A DNA stretch of 64,000 bases, taken from contig JACDOX010000084.1 in assembly GCA_014549065.1 (NCBI GenBank), positions 1,398,215 through 1,462,214 of the forward strand. Direction: 5' to 3'. Positions 1 through 13,450 of this stretch are shown one piece after another (the first letter of the stretch is position 1; each line of letters opens with the position of its first letter). Position numbers and translations under genes: made by a program. The DNA is from Cardinalis cardinalis. Taxonomy: Eukaryota > Chordata > Aves > Passeriformes > Cardinalidae. The notes beneath the pieces were generated by a model. It was not told the DNA's origin. It saw nothing but the letters and a program-made list of their open reading frames with translations, and made no database searches.

Positions 1-442
1 CCCAGATAAAGGACATAGCCACATTTTTACTATAAATCAACCCCACACAATAACCACTATCTGCAAAAATGTTAACAATTTAACAATAATTCAGGGATTT
101 TGAAACTAAGCTCCCTGTGTGTGATCAGATTAATAGAATATTTTCTATGTAATTCTAGAGAAAACCAATTAAGCTTACCATCTAACGAGCAATGATGCTC
201 TCTCACATCTGCCAGCAAAACGAATCCACATAATCTATTGCAGGTGGTTGTGCTTTTTATTCGCTATGTTACAGAAATGATTCAGCATGATAAATTACTG
301 ATAATATGGGGGAGTTTATCCTTTTCTTAGTTTATAGGCTTATAACTACTGTTACGTCAAAAAGCAGCACTCAAATTTGTGCCCACAATTAACATTTATT
401 CATAAAACATCAAGTATTTTTTCACAACTCTTAGACCACATA
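1..442. other. Non-coding flank, nothing recognised
   Basis: AT-rich sequence with no repeat, RNA gene or coding signal that I recognise. The only feature of note is an AATAAA hexamer on the minus strand (+ strand 395-400). It lies about 40 bases beyond the end of the exon-like minus-strand frame described next, and such hexamers occur often by chance in AT-rich DNA. Confidence 0.5.
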
Positions 443-694
443 TCATTTCAAGACATCAGCCAAATTGCAAATAATGACCAGAGCTTCCAGATCATCACTT
501 TCTATCACATTTTTGCCTTTCACGTAGACGATCAGAAAGTCATGGTATTAGGAGAGATTTCCTACGTGCATTACAAGAACGATAGCTCTTTCCCATTCTA
601 TTTCTATGACATTTGGAAGATTCTTGTTATTCAAAAATGCATCTTTTCCTTTGGTCACTCTGACAACATTTGTACAGGATCTTCCACCAACACC
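443..694 (-). other. Exon-like minus-strand frame, identity unknown
   Basis: Read on the minus strand from 694 down to 446, one frame stays open for 82 codons apart from a single TAA at 550-548, then stops with TGA at 445-443. The 48 codons before the TAA have mixed, protein-like composition and include KGKDAFLNNKNLP and EIEWERA. A possible splice acceptor (TTTTTAG) ends at 694, and an AATAAA lies at 400-395, so the layout resembles a last exon plus 3' UTR, or a decayed retrocopy. The + strand is also open across the same bases (377-697, 106 codons). Open frames on both strands can be a shadow of real coding sequence or chance. I do not recognise the protein, the acceptor has a poor pyrimidine tract, and chance remains the likeliest explanation. 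Confidence 0.15.
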
Positions 695-1571
695 TAAAAA
701 GTTTTGTGTTCAGTAGGGAAACGTTTCAGTACTTGCATGTGATAAAATAAATCTAGCCCCTAACATAATCTTATGTAACCAGAAGCAAAAGGACTTCATA
801 TTTTTCTAAGATTTGGTAAAATTACTGCTTTTTGGCACAATGGCCTCTTCTACTATGAGTCACAGAAACATCCAGAGACCCACAGTAAATCCATGAATCC
901 TGATATGAAGCCATTTAACTGAGGGTAGTTAAATCAGTGAGAAATGTGGCCCATAATCGTTATCCACAGCTGCAAGTAAATCTAGCACAAATGTAGCCCA
1001 TCCTGCAGTCATTCCAAAGTTGACATGTGGCTCAAGTAACTGGTAGTGGAGTTTCCTCCATAAGAACAAGAAACTAACATAATAGAAATAATAACATGCA
1101 TTACATTGCATCCTTCAACCTATAATTCTATTAAAGTATTTACTACAAAATAAACTAATTTTTCCTTGATAAAAAGAAACCAAAACACATGCAAGAGCTT
1201 TAGGGAAATAAATTTTCACTTCTAATAATCCATGTCAGAATTGGATGCAGAATCCATGACTGGGTAGGTGCCTGACATCTAAAGGTTTAGAAACCTAAGA
1301 TAGCAAGCAATTTTTGGAAATTCTATTCTTTTTAAGTTCATGTTAGAGAAAAGTTCAAACAAAAATAGCAGGTAGTAGACTTCCTTGATCCCCATAGTAC
1401 TCTTGAAATTACTTTGAAAAGTCTCAGAAAAAAATCCTTAAATAAACTAAACATTATTAACATCTGTACCATTTATATTTTTGATTACATGTTTGATTTG
1501 GGTTTTTTTGCAGGGTAGTATATTATTTTTGTTAATTTTTCTTTGCTTGGAGAGGCCCTTTGGTTGTTTAA
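695..1571. other. Non-coding, nothing recognised
   Basis: AT-rich single-copy-like DNA. Only short open frames of about 60 codons are present. There is no repeat family signature and no plausible exon with matching splice signals. Confidence 0.5.
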
Positions 1572-1646
1572 CCAAAAAAAAAAAACAAACAAAAAAAAAA
1601 CCCAACCAAAAAAACCCGAAAAAACAAACAGAAAAAACCCCACTAA
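1572..1646 (+). repeat. A/C-rich low-complexity tract
   Basis: About 75 bases made almost only of A and C on the + strand: long A runs broken by CCC or CCCC blocks, read as G/T-rich on the minus strand. Similar tracts recur through the window, mostly in the same orientation. The tract inflates a 143-codon + strand frame (1543-1974) whose first third is lysine, asparagine and proline repeat, so I do not call that frame a gene. Confidence 0.8.
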
Positions 1647-4105
1647 AATATTTTCTATCTATAATTTAAAGACAGATGGTCTCTTTAGATTGGTTCTTGC
1701 TTTTTCTTCAGAGGGTTGTGTACCTTACTTCACAAAGCATCCTGAGGTCGCTAGATGCCTGCAGAGCCATTCAGTAGAGGTCAACAAACAAAATTCAGAA
1801 GATAACCATGTGTTTTTCACCCTTTCAACAAACACTTTAGCAGAGCATTGTGATGGAAGAATAAAGGAAGAACATCCGTCTTCTCAGCTCACAACTTTCC
1901 CTGTGACATTTGACGGTGATCCCAACCCAGATGGAGATGTGCAGGGCTCTGCAAATCAGCTTGACTTGTACTGAGAGGCTCATCTGAAACTCTTGTAACA
2001 TATGACAAAAGTTACACAGAAATAAACAACTTTCTGTTAAGCTACAGTAGGGTGAAAAAAAATCCCCACGGAATCCCAAAAGCTTAGAAAGGAAGCTGTT
2101 TTTTCATCTTAACTAAAGTAAACTGTGGCTGACATCACTATAACAAAAATAGGTAAAATATATACTATAATATAAATAGTTAAAATTTCAGAGTGGTTTA
2201 TTGGTTACTATTATAATGTTTTCATAATGAGGAAACCTTAAAAAAATTCCTGTGGAATAATACTATTACCTGGCATCTGAAACAAATTCCCCTTCTTCCC
2301 TTGCATAGTAGTCTTTTTTTGTCTAAACGATGCTCAGTCAGTTCTTATTGCAGAATATAACCTGGAAATGATCAATAGAGCCTAAAAAACACATTAGAAA
2401 GACCTGCATGTTTCCCAGGATAGAACCAAGGTCTATTGAATCTGAAATAGTGCCCACCTGTTACAGGTAACCTTGCAATAGGGTCTCTCTTAGCATTATT
2501 CACCCTCAGTGATGAACCAGTGATACTATAAAAATAAAGGTACCAGAAAACACATCAATCTGGNTCCTGTATGCTTACAGGAGTTAAAGTGTTCTAATGT
2601 TATCTTTCTTAACAGATTGTACATCATCTCTATTTTTAATAATTCTAACACNTTCATGTCTACAAACTAATGTCCCTGAAAAACAGGGGAGCAATGTCAT
2701 TTTCCCCCCTTCAGCTGTGTTCTCCCCTCAGCTATAAGGGTTTCTTCATCTCTCAAATGGGAGGACTCACACAAATTATAGGAATCTCCAGAATGACATT
2801 ATTTCTTGTAATTTGACTGGAGATGAAGGTTTCAAACCCTTATAAGATTACATATACATTCTTCACACCTCTTTTCCTGAAACTCATAGGACAGCAAAGA
2901 ATTACCTCATCCAAGTCCAAGTATGCTTGCGATCTTCTTGAAACAAGACACTATGAAGACACAGTACCTCCCTTATGTGGCCCTGCTGCTCCTTTCTTCT
3001 TAACTATGATTAGTTGTTTTCCTCTTACCTCAGTTTCTGGGAATAGGATAAATCCTCTTCTAACTGAATAGGAAATGAGACTATCAACCAGTGCACAGTG
3101 AAAAAATAACTTCTGCCTGGATCTGGGATCACAGAGAGCATCAAGAGCAAAGCCAGACAATAGATGAACTAAAGGAGAATGGGTTATTTCACTACAGGCT
3201 GTTGTTTGATATAAGCAACACTACAACTTGCCAGCCTCTGAGGTGTCAGCTAGAGGTTGGTAGCACATTACACACAATGCCATATTTCTTTATGTTCAGC
3301 TTTAATGAACAGTTAGCAATATGACGTTCTTGTGTACTTCTGGCATTCCCTTAGCACTTCCCAAATTTGGCATCATCTGTTCTTCACTGAGGTTTTTTTT
3401 CCCTGTAGGAAACCTTAACTTGCCTCTAAGGTCTTGCAGATGGATGAAGCTACGAGAACTTCATGACACACATTTTCTGAATGAACATCTCTGCTCCTCC
3501 TTACCTCAAGAATCTTATCAGAAAGGGATTTATTGCACTAGCCCTGGCACACAGTTCTCCCTTATTCCTATTACATGCTTTTCATTATTATATAATGCTA
3601 CAGTTCTGCTATAAACATCCCTTTGATTGTGCCAAAGCTTTAGTACAAAAGTGCTGTTACAGACAGTGAGATAACTTTCATATAACCTTAGCAGAGCTTC
3701 CTCCTTTAAAGGTTTTTTAAAATTGATATTGTACATATGCTTCAATCCCACCATAATCCTTCCTATATGAAGATCCCCTCTTCATTCCACAAATGCACAC
3801 TTCCAGTAATCTGTAATAACAAAGAGCATTTGCAGGTACATACATAATGCATTTTTATTTTAAATGCAACTGCGAAGCCAGCTGTAGAAAGCTCGCCNTA
3901 TTTAATCTGCATTATTAATGACGCAACACAGAAGAGAGTCCAGTGGCACCATTAAAACCAACATTAAAGGCACCAATAAATTTAAGAAGGTGAAGTTTTT
4001 CCGTGAAAACAATATTGTAGTGATGAATGAAAAAAATGAAGTTGTGGTGTTCTTTTCCTAGTCACCGTACTTGTGTTAAGATTGTATAAAACTTTCAAGC
4101 TGTCA
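1647..4105. other. Non-coding, nothing recognised
   Basis: Ordinary AT-rich DNA with isolated N calls at 2564, 2652 and 3898. Several open frames of 60-100 codons overlap one another on both strands with no family resemblance, so none is called. Confidence 0.5.
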
Positions 4106-4176
4106 CTATATATATGTGTGTGTATATATTTATATGTGTGTGTATATATTTATATGTGTACATGTATATATATATA
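4106..4176. repeat. TA/TG microsatellite with a 20-bp higher-order unit
   Basis: Alternating pyrimidine-purine sequence of TA and TG steps. Inside it a 20-bp unit beginning TATATGTGTG is repeated exactly at 4111-4130 and 4131-4150, and the next 9 bases (4151-4159) match the start of a third copy. The array ends in a pure TA run. It looks like a simple repeat that expanded partly by duplication of a 20-bp block. Confidence 0.9.
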
Positions 4177-7100
4177 AGATCTGATCTAAGACCTGATCTT
4201 TTTCTAAATGATGTCTAAATCAGCAGAGGTTACCCATCTCTACAGCTGTGTCCTTATGCCAAGAAGATAGAAATGGTTCTATATAGACTGAGAAACTCAC
4301 AGGTCAGCAAAATGGTTTTTACACCTTGGTTGAGTGCTCTGCTAGTCCCAAAAATTTCAGTCTCTTATTTACATCTAACCAGACACGTATGTGTTATGCC
4401 AAGCTGCTCAGTTGTAAGCCCTTCCCTGAACTCTTTGAAGCAAAAATACAGTGTAAAAACCTTCTGTTCCCTGAAAGAAAAGAAACTCTCTTTGAAGAGG
4501 AAACACAGCAAACAGAACAAACCTTTGTTGGCCCTGAGGTCAGGTTACTCAATGAGTAGCTGTAAAGAGTAGAGACTGTTTCTGTGCCTTCTTTCCCAGA
4601 GCGGCCACCTTCTAAGGAAAACTCCCAATAAAGCAACAGCTTTGTGACAGTTGCATGCATCCCAGCAGGAACACCAATTATTTTGAGCACCATTTTTTAA
4701 AACACGTGCCAGGGGAGGAAGCAAAGTGTTTGTGTATTACTCCAAAAGATAACATTTCTTTCAGTGTTAAGAGAGCTGTGCCAATAGGCTCCGTGTGGAG
4801 TGCTCAGTGTATCAAGCAGCAGATTAATTGTCAGCTGTACCACACAATTTACTGTAAGTGAATGCATTGGTATGTAAACTGTATGAATGCATATTGACAA
4901 ATGACTGATTCTTTGTAGTCCTGCTGAATAGCAAAGGCTGTCATAACAAATTGCTGTTGTTCAGGAACAGGTATCTAGAAAAAGCTGATCCAGACAACAC
5001 TTGTGACTGTTGCCCAGCACTTTACACAACAGAAGCAAAACACAAATATTTTCTTAACATTCATAGTTCTGCTATCCATCACTAGGAATTCTTTTGCCAT
5101 TCACGCATTCCTTACCATAGGAAATTCAGCAGTATTTAAAAGCAGCATCCATTTGTGTCAGCATATTGTAAAATGTTGGTTTATGCACATCTGTACTACT
5201 GATGGATAGCTGTGCTGCCCGTGTATAATGCCATATTGCAACCTCTTAACTCAACAGCAGCTATGACTTTTCTGGGGAAAAACTCATTTCTAAAGGATCA
5301 CATTAAAATTCCTTGATTTTGTCAGGAAAAATGTGACCCAATATTCATCTCTTCCAAACAAATATCATATTTCAATTGATGATAGTCTGTACTGTTTATG
5401 ATATTAAACAAGGATGATATTTCAATCTCCTCTGTCCAGAAGGATGATGATCTAGATTTGACTTAAATGTTAAAAAGGTTATATCTTTGTTCCCTCAATA
5501 AAATATAAATATAGTTATTTTAAAAAGTTATATTTATCTCCCATGTTGCCAGTTATAATTGACAAACAATACAGAAAAAAGAAATAGAAACTCATCTCAT
5601 TAACTTCATTCTGATAACATCAAGTTTAATCGTATTAAAGAACAATTCCAATGTTAAGTGTGTTGTGTGATTTCTTACCAGTACTCATAACTTCCCAATT
5701 TCATAGTCTTTATACTGACTTTAGATTAGACACTGTAACTTGTGTATTTGCATCAGCCAGAAAAATCAGTCTCCTGCTTTCAATTTGGCCAAATTGTTCT
5801 CCTACTTCCTACACCTGCCTTAAAAAACCTTCTCCATCCCATCTAGTGTGGTAAGAGAAGGTTAAAATGCAGATGACAATGGATCTGATTCTGACAGAAA
5901 ATACAGGTATGTGCTCAGTATTTGCATCCTTTCAGACAAAAAAGTATGACACAAAGCCTTAGGAGATCAAACCATGGGGGTCTATTAACAAGCAGCCCAT
6001 GTGGAAATTTTGGCTCACTGAGAGTTGCAAGCCTGCAGTAAGTACAGGTCTCATTTAAGAAGAATATCCATAACTGTGCACATTTACTTACATAAACTTA
6101 ACTGCACTCATCATTTGAAGAAAATAAGCCATTTCTTGGGGCATTTTCCTTACTAAAAATAGATAAATTAATCATCCTGCTGCCCTTTTCTCTTCTCATA
6201 TCAGACACAGAGACAGATCCTTCATGCCATGTAAAACATTGCCAGCATGGCCTAGTTGAAGAACAGTCCCTAAAAGCATACCTTGTCTTGGTGTCTGTTC
6301 CTATCAACAACTCAGGGGTGTAAGTCTCTCAGATCTTCCTCTTGGTCTTCTCAAACCCATTGGTAACACTCACATCAGGTACCACCTTCCTCTGCTTCCT
6401 TAAATATTTGAGGACAATACCTCTGATAAATGGATCCTTTGCAAGTCCCAAGACGATAACTGGCATTTTATATCCAAGAGTAAACATAGAAATATAGATT
6501 ATGTGTCTCTTCCTACCAAAAAAAATTTCTTAAAATTACAGATTATTTTCTAGCAGAACTTGAAAGTAATATACCAAAGATTTATTGAACCCATATTCAC
6601 AAGTCTAAATAAGTTTTGAGAGATTTTTTCCTAATTTTCAGTAAAATAAAAACTAGATATTCACTATCAACAATATACCTGTACCTTGTCAACAAATACT
6701 GAGTACAATTGATGCATTTACAGAAATAGAAGTCTCACACACTTGCAATAAATATTTTCTTACCAAATGCCAAACCCATGGGAAGGATCACAATGATATC
6801 TGATTTGCCTTCCCTTTTAGAGCTCTCTTGTCATTCAATCATGAAGAAAAAATAATAGGATACAGTTTTAAAAGGTCAATTACTCATAAGTAAATGGTTG
6901 ATGACAGTCCACAGAAAGAGCCTAGAAACACCCCATAGGCTGAAATGTGCCTTATTAAGTTTTTGAGTGCTTCCATGCAAAAAAATGTGTTCAAAATACA
7001 TTTGGATGATTTATAAGCAGAAAGAATTAAATTGGACAATTATGTAGTCAATACTAATTAACTCACTTGTTAATTGGTGGTTTTTGATATTTTGTATTCT

Positions 7101-10100
7101 TCAGATGTGCTAACGTGCACATGGCAAGGTTGTAACCGTATGAAACCAGCATGAATATAGGTGTGACAGCTCAGTGTTTAAAACCCAGATAACAGAAAAA
7201 TGATGTTTTAAACATGTTATTTTGCTTTCTCTTCAGCTCAGTTTATCATCCTTTTCATTCCATCGCCTAAATGCACACAATTTTCCTTGTAGCATCATCA
7301 GAGCTATTTTGCAACATCTTCTTCACATATTTGGATTATTTTTAGGGGTAATCTCAATCTCAAAAATGTCTTGAATTAGGATTGCTTGATTTGAGAATAT
7401 GTAGAGTGTTTATTTAACATGTGTTTATTTTTAAAAATTCATATAGACTCCTTGAACACTGCTTCTAACATAGCTTCATCCACATCCTCTCTATCACATC
7501 AAAGTTGGTTTATCTTTACAGACTGATACATAGTAACGTTTATTCACAACAAAACTGTCATCAGACCTTTCAAAACAGACTTTTGTTTCTGTAAGCATGA
7601 GGCCTTGTGTCAATGCTATATTTCAGACATCAGCCCTTTACATTCCTCTAGATTAAAAAAAGAAGTAATTCCCTGATCTCTGGTGACAGTAGGAATATTT
7701 GTCTCCTTTTTGAAATACCAAGATGCAAGCTATTCCCCAAATGTCACTGTCTTATCAAGAAGAAGGTAAGTCATCAGCCCTTTAAAAAGAAGGTGTTTAT
7801 ACACAGGTGTGGGGTATATTTCCCCTGGGTACTGAAATTCCTAGTAATGGTGCTCTGTAGCCATGCCAATCCCCTGGGTCCTTACCCCAGCCAGTTCCAT
7901 CACTGGCCATACAATCATTCCCAGTTATCCTAGTACTAAAAAGATACATCGAAATGTCTTCAAAAAATATTAGGGTAACATATCATTTTATATTAATGTT
8001 GGCTAAACAGCAAAGTCTCTGAAATTATTTTGAGGAGGTGTCTTTTGGGAAGATATCACACAAAGATCTTAGTGACATAGACCTTGAAACCTGCCTCTCG
8101 CCTGTCCAATTCAGGGCCAGCTGGCTGGTTCTCTCCAACCAGTATGCTCAGCAAATTCAGAGATCACTCCTTCCCAGAACAATTGTTGCCAATATTGGTA
8201 TCTTCCTAAAATAAATCCATTTTTAATAAATCTTTATTTTCTAAACTAGAAGAATTTCACCAAAAATCTTCACGACTGTGGTAACCTCATTCCATTACTG
8301 TCAGTGTTCACTGTCTGGTTCCCTTACTCTGGCACCCACCAGATAATTTTATTTGAAAGCACTCAAAATCATATTATTATAGTTTGAATTAGATTTCCTT
8401 ATTAACCCTACCATATATGCAGAGATTTCTAGAATTTAAATATTTTCTAAATTAAGGATACTGTCTGGAGGCTTATTTCTCTCAAGCGATGCTAACACTA
8501 GAAAATAAATAAATATACAACTCCAACAACATTAAGGAAGGGGAAAGAAATATTTAAAGATTTATTCAAAAAAGCTTGAAATTATTTGGCCTGCAGGATC
8601 TGTTTCAATATGAAAAACATTTCTGCACAGAAATATGCATATTTTCTTTCCCATATGCAGGAAAGTAGCACAATCTTCAAGAGGCATGCAGCATCTGACT
8701 TTCAATACCTACAGCCTCTTTTGCTTAAGAACAAAATCAAAGCTACTCAGAGCCCTGGGTCACATCTTCGTTTAGCCATTTCACATGCAACTTTTAAAGA
8801 AAGAAAAAAAAAAAAGAATTGCATGGGTCTAATCCAAACTCTTTGAAGTAGTTTTTTGAGGTTCAATGGACTTCAAATAAGGGGTTTGGGTTTCTTTGTT
8901 CAGAGTACTCTTCTCCTCTCTTTTTTTTAATGCTTATTTATTTTAAATTTTAATAAAACTTTCCAGTGCTAGTTCACAACATTCAAATTATGCAGGTAAA
9001 AACCACATTTTTTGTTATCAAAACCTATTTTTCCCACTATTGTATAAAACATTTATATTTTGCATGCAATACTAAAGATGAAATAGAACTGAAAAGAAAA
9101 AACTGCTAAAACTTATGAATTACAAAACCTATCTTGGATGATTTATCCTTTCCATGACTGATGCCATTGTAAAGCCCCATTTTCTGAAAGTCCAATATAT
9201 TGAAGAAAAAAGCTTCAAAATTCATGATAAGTATGAGATATTCAGAAGTTGAAGCAGAGGAGTCCTTTGCTTCAGGACTCCCAAAAACTTTTTTGCCACC
9301 AGGCATTCACTGTATGACAGGGAGCAATTAGCACCGCTACTGCAAACCACTTCCTTGGTGAAACAAACTGCAATACATTACCTGTGCTGGGAAATTGAGA
9401 AGGTGGGAGTGGCGGCTTAATTGTTTTTCCAATTTGTAAAAAATACACCTGGTCTCTAAACTTAGCATTCTTTTTTCCTCCTCCTATAAATTAATGCATA
9501 TCTAGATTTAAAAAGTATATTAAAAATTAAAAGTATTGTCTGCAAAACACTCAGACTTCAAGGTGCTTAAGAAAGATGAAAAGAAGGCAGACGTCTTCAC
9601 TGTGGTTCTTGGAAGACCAGGACAGTAGGTCTAAGTAAGAAATGACATGCATGGATGCTGTCATAGCTACTCCACAGCTCCAGGCAGAGAAGTTTGAAGC
9701 TTCCAGGGTGATAGATGGCAGGTTTGTGCAGTACTTTAAGATCTGCTGTTGGAAAGGGAAGGTGTGCATCCACAACATTTGCACTAAAAGTACCCAAGAC
9801 AGCTGCCCTGTCTTGGTAATTCCAGGTTCCTTTAGCTTTAGAGTTACGTATTGTTCAGTTACTATGGAAACAAGTTTGTATTTGTTTTTTTTCTAAATAC
9901 TTCTGTCAATAAGAACACACAGTATATTGCATGTCTCAGCTGCCAGAATGACTTATGCCCTCTTTAGTTTGACATAAATACATGTATTTATGCAGAAATG
10001 GACAGGTTGGTGATTTCTTATATGACTGACTGTGCTCCTTTCGGCATAATATGCCTTTATGAATAGTCAAATGAGAACAGCCCACTTACTTTAACAATAA

Positions 10101-13100
10101 TAAATTAGTATGTCTGATTCAGCAAGGAAGTAAGAGGGAGGAAAAGGAGAGCAAGTATTAAAATTTTGTGCTGTTCTGCTGGAATTCAAGCCAAACAATC
10201 CCTACACATTCATGCATATAAAAAGGAGGCTCTGGAGAAGTAGAAGTTCTACAAAAAAGAAAATTTTAAGACCTGGATGGCCTTTGGTTATGTAAGGAAA
10301 TGAAGATTGAGCAGCTGCACTGACATTTCGTTTCTGGATACCAGAGGACTGCAGTGACTCACTCCTCATTGCTATGCCAGCATACCTCTTCTACACAAAT
10401 TTTGATTAAGGTTAAAAACAAATGAAAACGCAATGCATTTCAACTTGCATCAGTGTGTCACTGACAAGTAGCATGAGTAAGTGACCTGTCACAGCGGCCC
10501 AAGCCAAAGCATTCTCATTTGGATAGGTCAGGAGCAAGTATTTCTCATGTGAAATTCAGAAAGGGCATGTTACATAGGAATGAAATTTGGTTTTACTCTT
10601 GCACTGCAAAATTCCATAGAGCCTATATTCACAGATATTCATGCCATATAAAAGAGTGCACGAATTACCATGCACAATGAAATATAAATGGCAAATATAA
10701 AAAACTAATACAGTATATGATGAATTAAGTGTGGAGATAAAAACAGACACAGCATAATCAGTACCTGCCTCAGGTAATGATAAAATTTGATCAAGAAAGA
10801 ATAGGCCTGTATATATGCAGGATATTAGTCAGAGCTCAAAGGGAAATATTAGTCAGAAACTAAGACTTCCTTAGTAAAGTATGTAAGGCACAGAAAAGCT
10901 GTGCAGGACTAGCCAGAACATTTTGTGCTAAGCTCCAAGTCCTGCAGTTAGCAGCTTTTCAGGTAAAACCTCATGTTAATTTTTGCTCAGGATCAGTACC
11001 CTCACGCACAGGTAACACTGGTCCTTCAAAAGACCTTTGGGCTTTTCTCAAACTCCCACCCACACCACTCTGAAGTGACCAGGCAAGTGCAAAATCTCTC
11101 ACTCAGCTCGTAAGAAAAGCTCAACTAAGCACCATCTGTGCAAAAAAGCTGTTACCCATGCCCTGGACTCTGTCCCAGAAGATACTTCTCTGAGCTTCTC
11201 ACCACTCTTATCCCGAGCCCAGGCCTCTTGCCTTGGAAAAGCAGGGCTAATCCCATTCTCAGTGGAAGTCACCACAAGCCACATCTATTAAGTGCAAGAA
11301 CAGCTGGCCCTCGAGGGAAAGACACCTTCCTGCACACAGTCACACTTAAATAAATGCAGCATCTGTGAGAGACAGATCATTGACCAAGCAGGAAAACACA
11401 GGTAAAGACAGCATCAGTTCCTTTCAATGGAGTACTTCCACATCCATCCGCTAGGGAACATTAGTGTTTGACCTTAGAGTTGGGTGGGGCTGGAGAGTTT
11501 TCATACAAGCTGTTCCAGAAGGGGGATATTGCATCTGTTTTCCCCCTTTAGCAGCGCAAAATCACATAACAGTAGAATTCAGAGCACTGTCAGTGTTCTA
11601 ACCTCTTTGCGACAGTTAAAAACAGTATTCTTTTCATTGCTTTTCATACACTTCCAAGTCCTGATCTAGAAGGTTATTGTCAGCCACAGGAGTTTCCATG
11701 CTTAATAAATCTGTCACTATCTTCTAATGAATGCACTTATAATGCTGGGTCTTACAACACAGGTGTCTTGAAACACAAATAGATGTAAAGATTTCTTTTT
11801 TTTTCCCCACATAGGCCTTTAAACAGTTTTTATCTCCCTACCATCTACAGTAAATAACTGGTAGTTTGCAAGAACTAGATTTGAACTAGCTGTGTATGAA
11901 AGCCAAAGATGTCATTTTTGTATTATTAATCCTATGAGCCATCTGACTCAATCTCATAAGAATGGAACCTCTTAACGGAAGAGCTCTTCCCGGCAAGGTA
12001 AAACCTGTTTAGTAAAATCACTGCACTTCACAAAGGTTCTACTTAATTGCCTAAATCTTCATAGTAAAAAATATATCCAATAGCTCAAATTCTATTCTCA
12101 GCTTTGCAGAGATAAATAAGACCCCAGTGCTTCTGCGGCCTTCTATAGCTGAATTTGGCCAATCATAAATTTTCACTCTTCTGCACATATAGTGTACCTT
12201 GAGGAGGCAAATGGAAGTCAGCTGAAAAATGGGTAGGAATTGCTTTCCCATTCCAAAATCAGCTTGTTGACTGCAGTTTGTACAATGAGATGACATGAAA
12301 CAAATGGAATAGGGCTGAAAATCCATTGTACTTAAGAGTGCACAAACAGGCACTGTAGTGCCAGTTCTCTAAAGAGTGTGGCTATTTATGTTCTTTCCTA
12401 TACATCAACAATATTGCACTTTGGGTTTTGTTAGGTTAGCCTAACACACCTCAAGCTACAATCCCAGACATTTGAGAGAAGGGAGTTGGAATGTTCTTAA
12501 CCACACAGGTCCTCCTGCACAAATCCACAATTAATGCATCCACAGTCATAACTAATTGCCTGTAAACATATCCCCAAATCACAATGTTGTCCATCTGTTT
12601 ATCTTCTACCTCATTGCATATTTGATAGACTTACAGATGGAGAAAAGAAAGAAAGTCTCATTTCTTCCCAAACACTCCAACACAGTGCAAAGCAGAAAAA
12701 GACATGTTTGGAGGCAAGAATCTTCAAACTGTATTCCACATACAACTGAGTCTGCGAAAATCAAAAGCAACCCAAATGCATCCCTTCTGTAGGCATTGCT
12801 GTTCAGGGCACAATTTCCATTTCACTGACTGGCAGCACTTTTCCTTGCATACAGCCAAGGAACTATAGTGAGGAAACACTCCTGTATATGGGTCAGAGGG
12901 AGGGAAGCAGAAAATTGAAGGCAAGGATGAAGAGAAAAATTCAAAAACAAGTTTCTTGCTACTGGAAGGGCCAAGAACAGATGAAAGTACTGGTTTTCTC
13001 TCACATGTGTGGAAATGGATCTAGTGGTTGTGCATGTATTTCCAAGTGTGTCACAGGAAACTGATTTCTGGTATGAGGCAGAATGACTCTTTGATGAATG

Positions 13101-13390
13101 GCTGCTGTGTGATCACTTGTAATTGCCAACTACCATCAGTGAGTTACAGTCCTCAAAACTATGATCCTCAAANGCTCAACTCACCTTGAACTCTCATCTG
13201 TTGAATACTTTAATCCTACTTCACCTCTCCTAGGGGAAGCATTTCTTCTCTTGCATTCATCAGAGCTAGCATTTAAGGTTCCATACTAAAACCCATAAAA
13301 GAAAAGTCACTGTCCAAAGGTTGTGTCACAGCTTGGAGGGGAGCCACACATCTTAAACAACCTGACAAGTAATCTTGCACAGACTGCAGA
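4177..13390. other. Long non-coding stretch, nothing recognised
   Basis: About 9.2 kb of AT-rich, CpG-poor DNA. I looked on both strands for CR1, SINE and LTR ends, tRNA-like boxes, and splice-flanked frames, and saw none that stood up. A short A/G run sits at 8797-8816. Open frames reach only about 100 codons (for example the minus strand at 12051-12353) and show no family resemblance. One isolated N is at 13173. Confidence 0.45.
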
Positions 13391-13450
13391 CACTATCTGA
13401 TATATATACACTCACAAACACACTGTGTCCACCCCTCCCCCCCCAACCCT
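13391..13450. repeat. Short TA/CA and poly-C low-complexity patch
   Basis: A short TA run (near 13400), a CA-rich stretch, then a CCCCTCCCCCCCC block around 13433-13444. The C block on the + strand is a G run on the minus strand. Only a simple-sequence call is justified. Confidence 0.6.

Noticed and set aside
1543..1974. 143-codon + strand frame
   Set aside because: Its first third is translation of an A/C-rich low-complexity tract, and the rest has no recognised domain.
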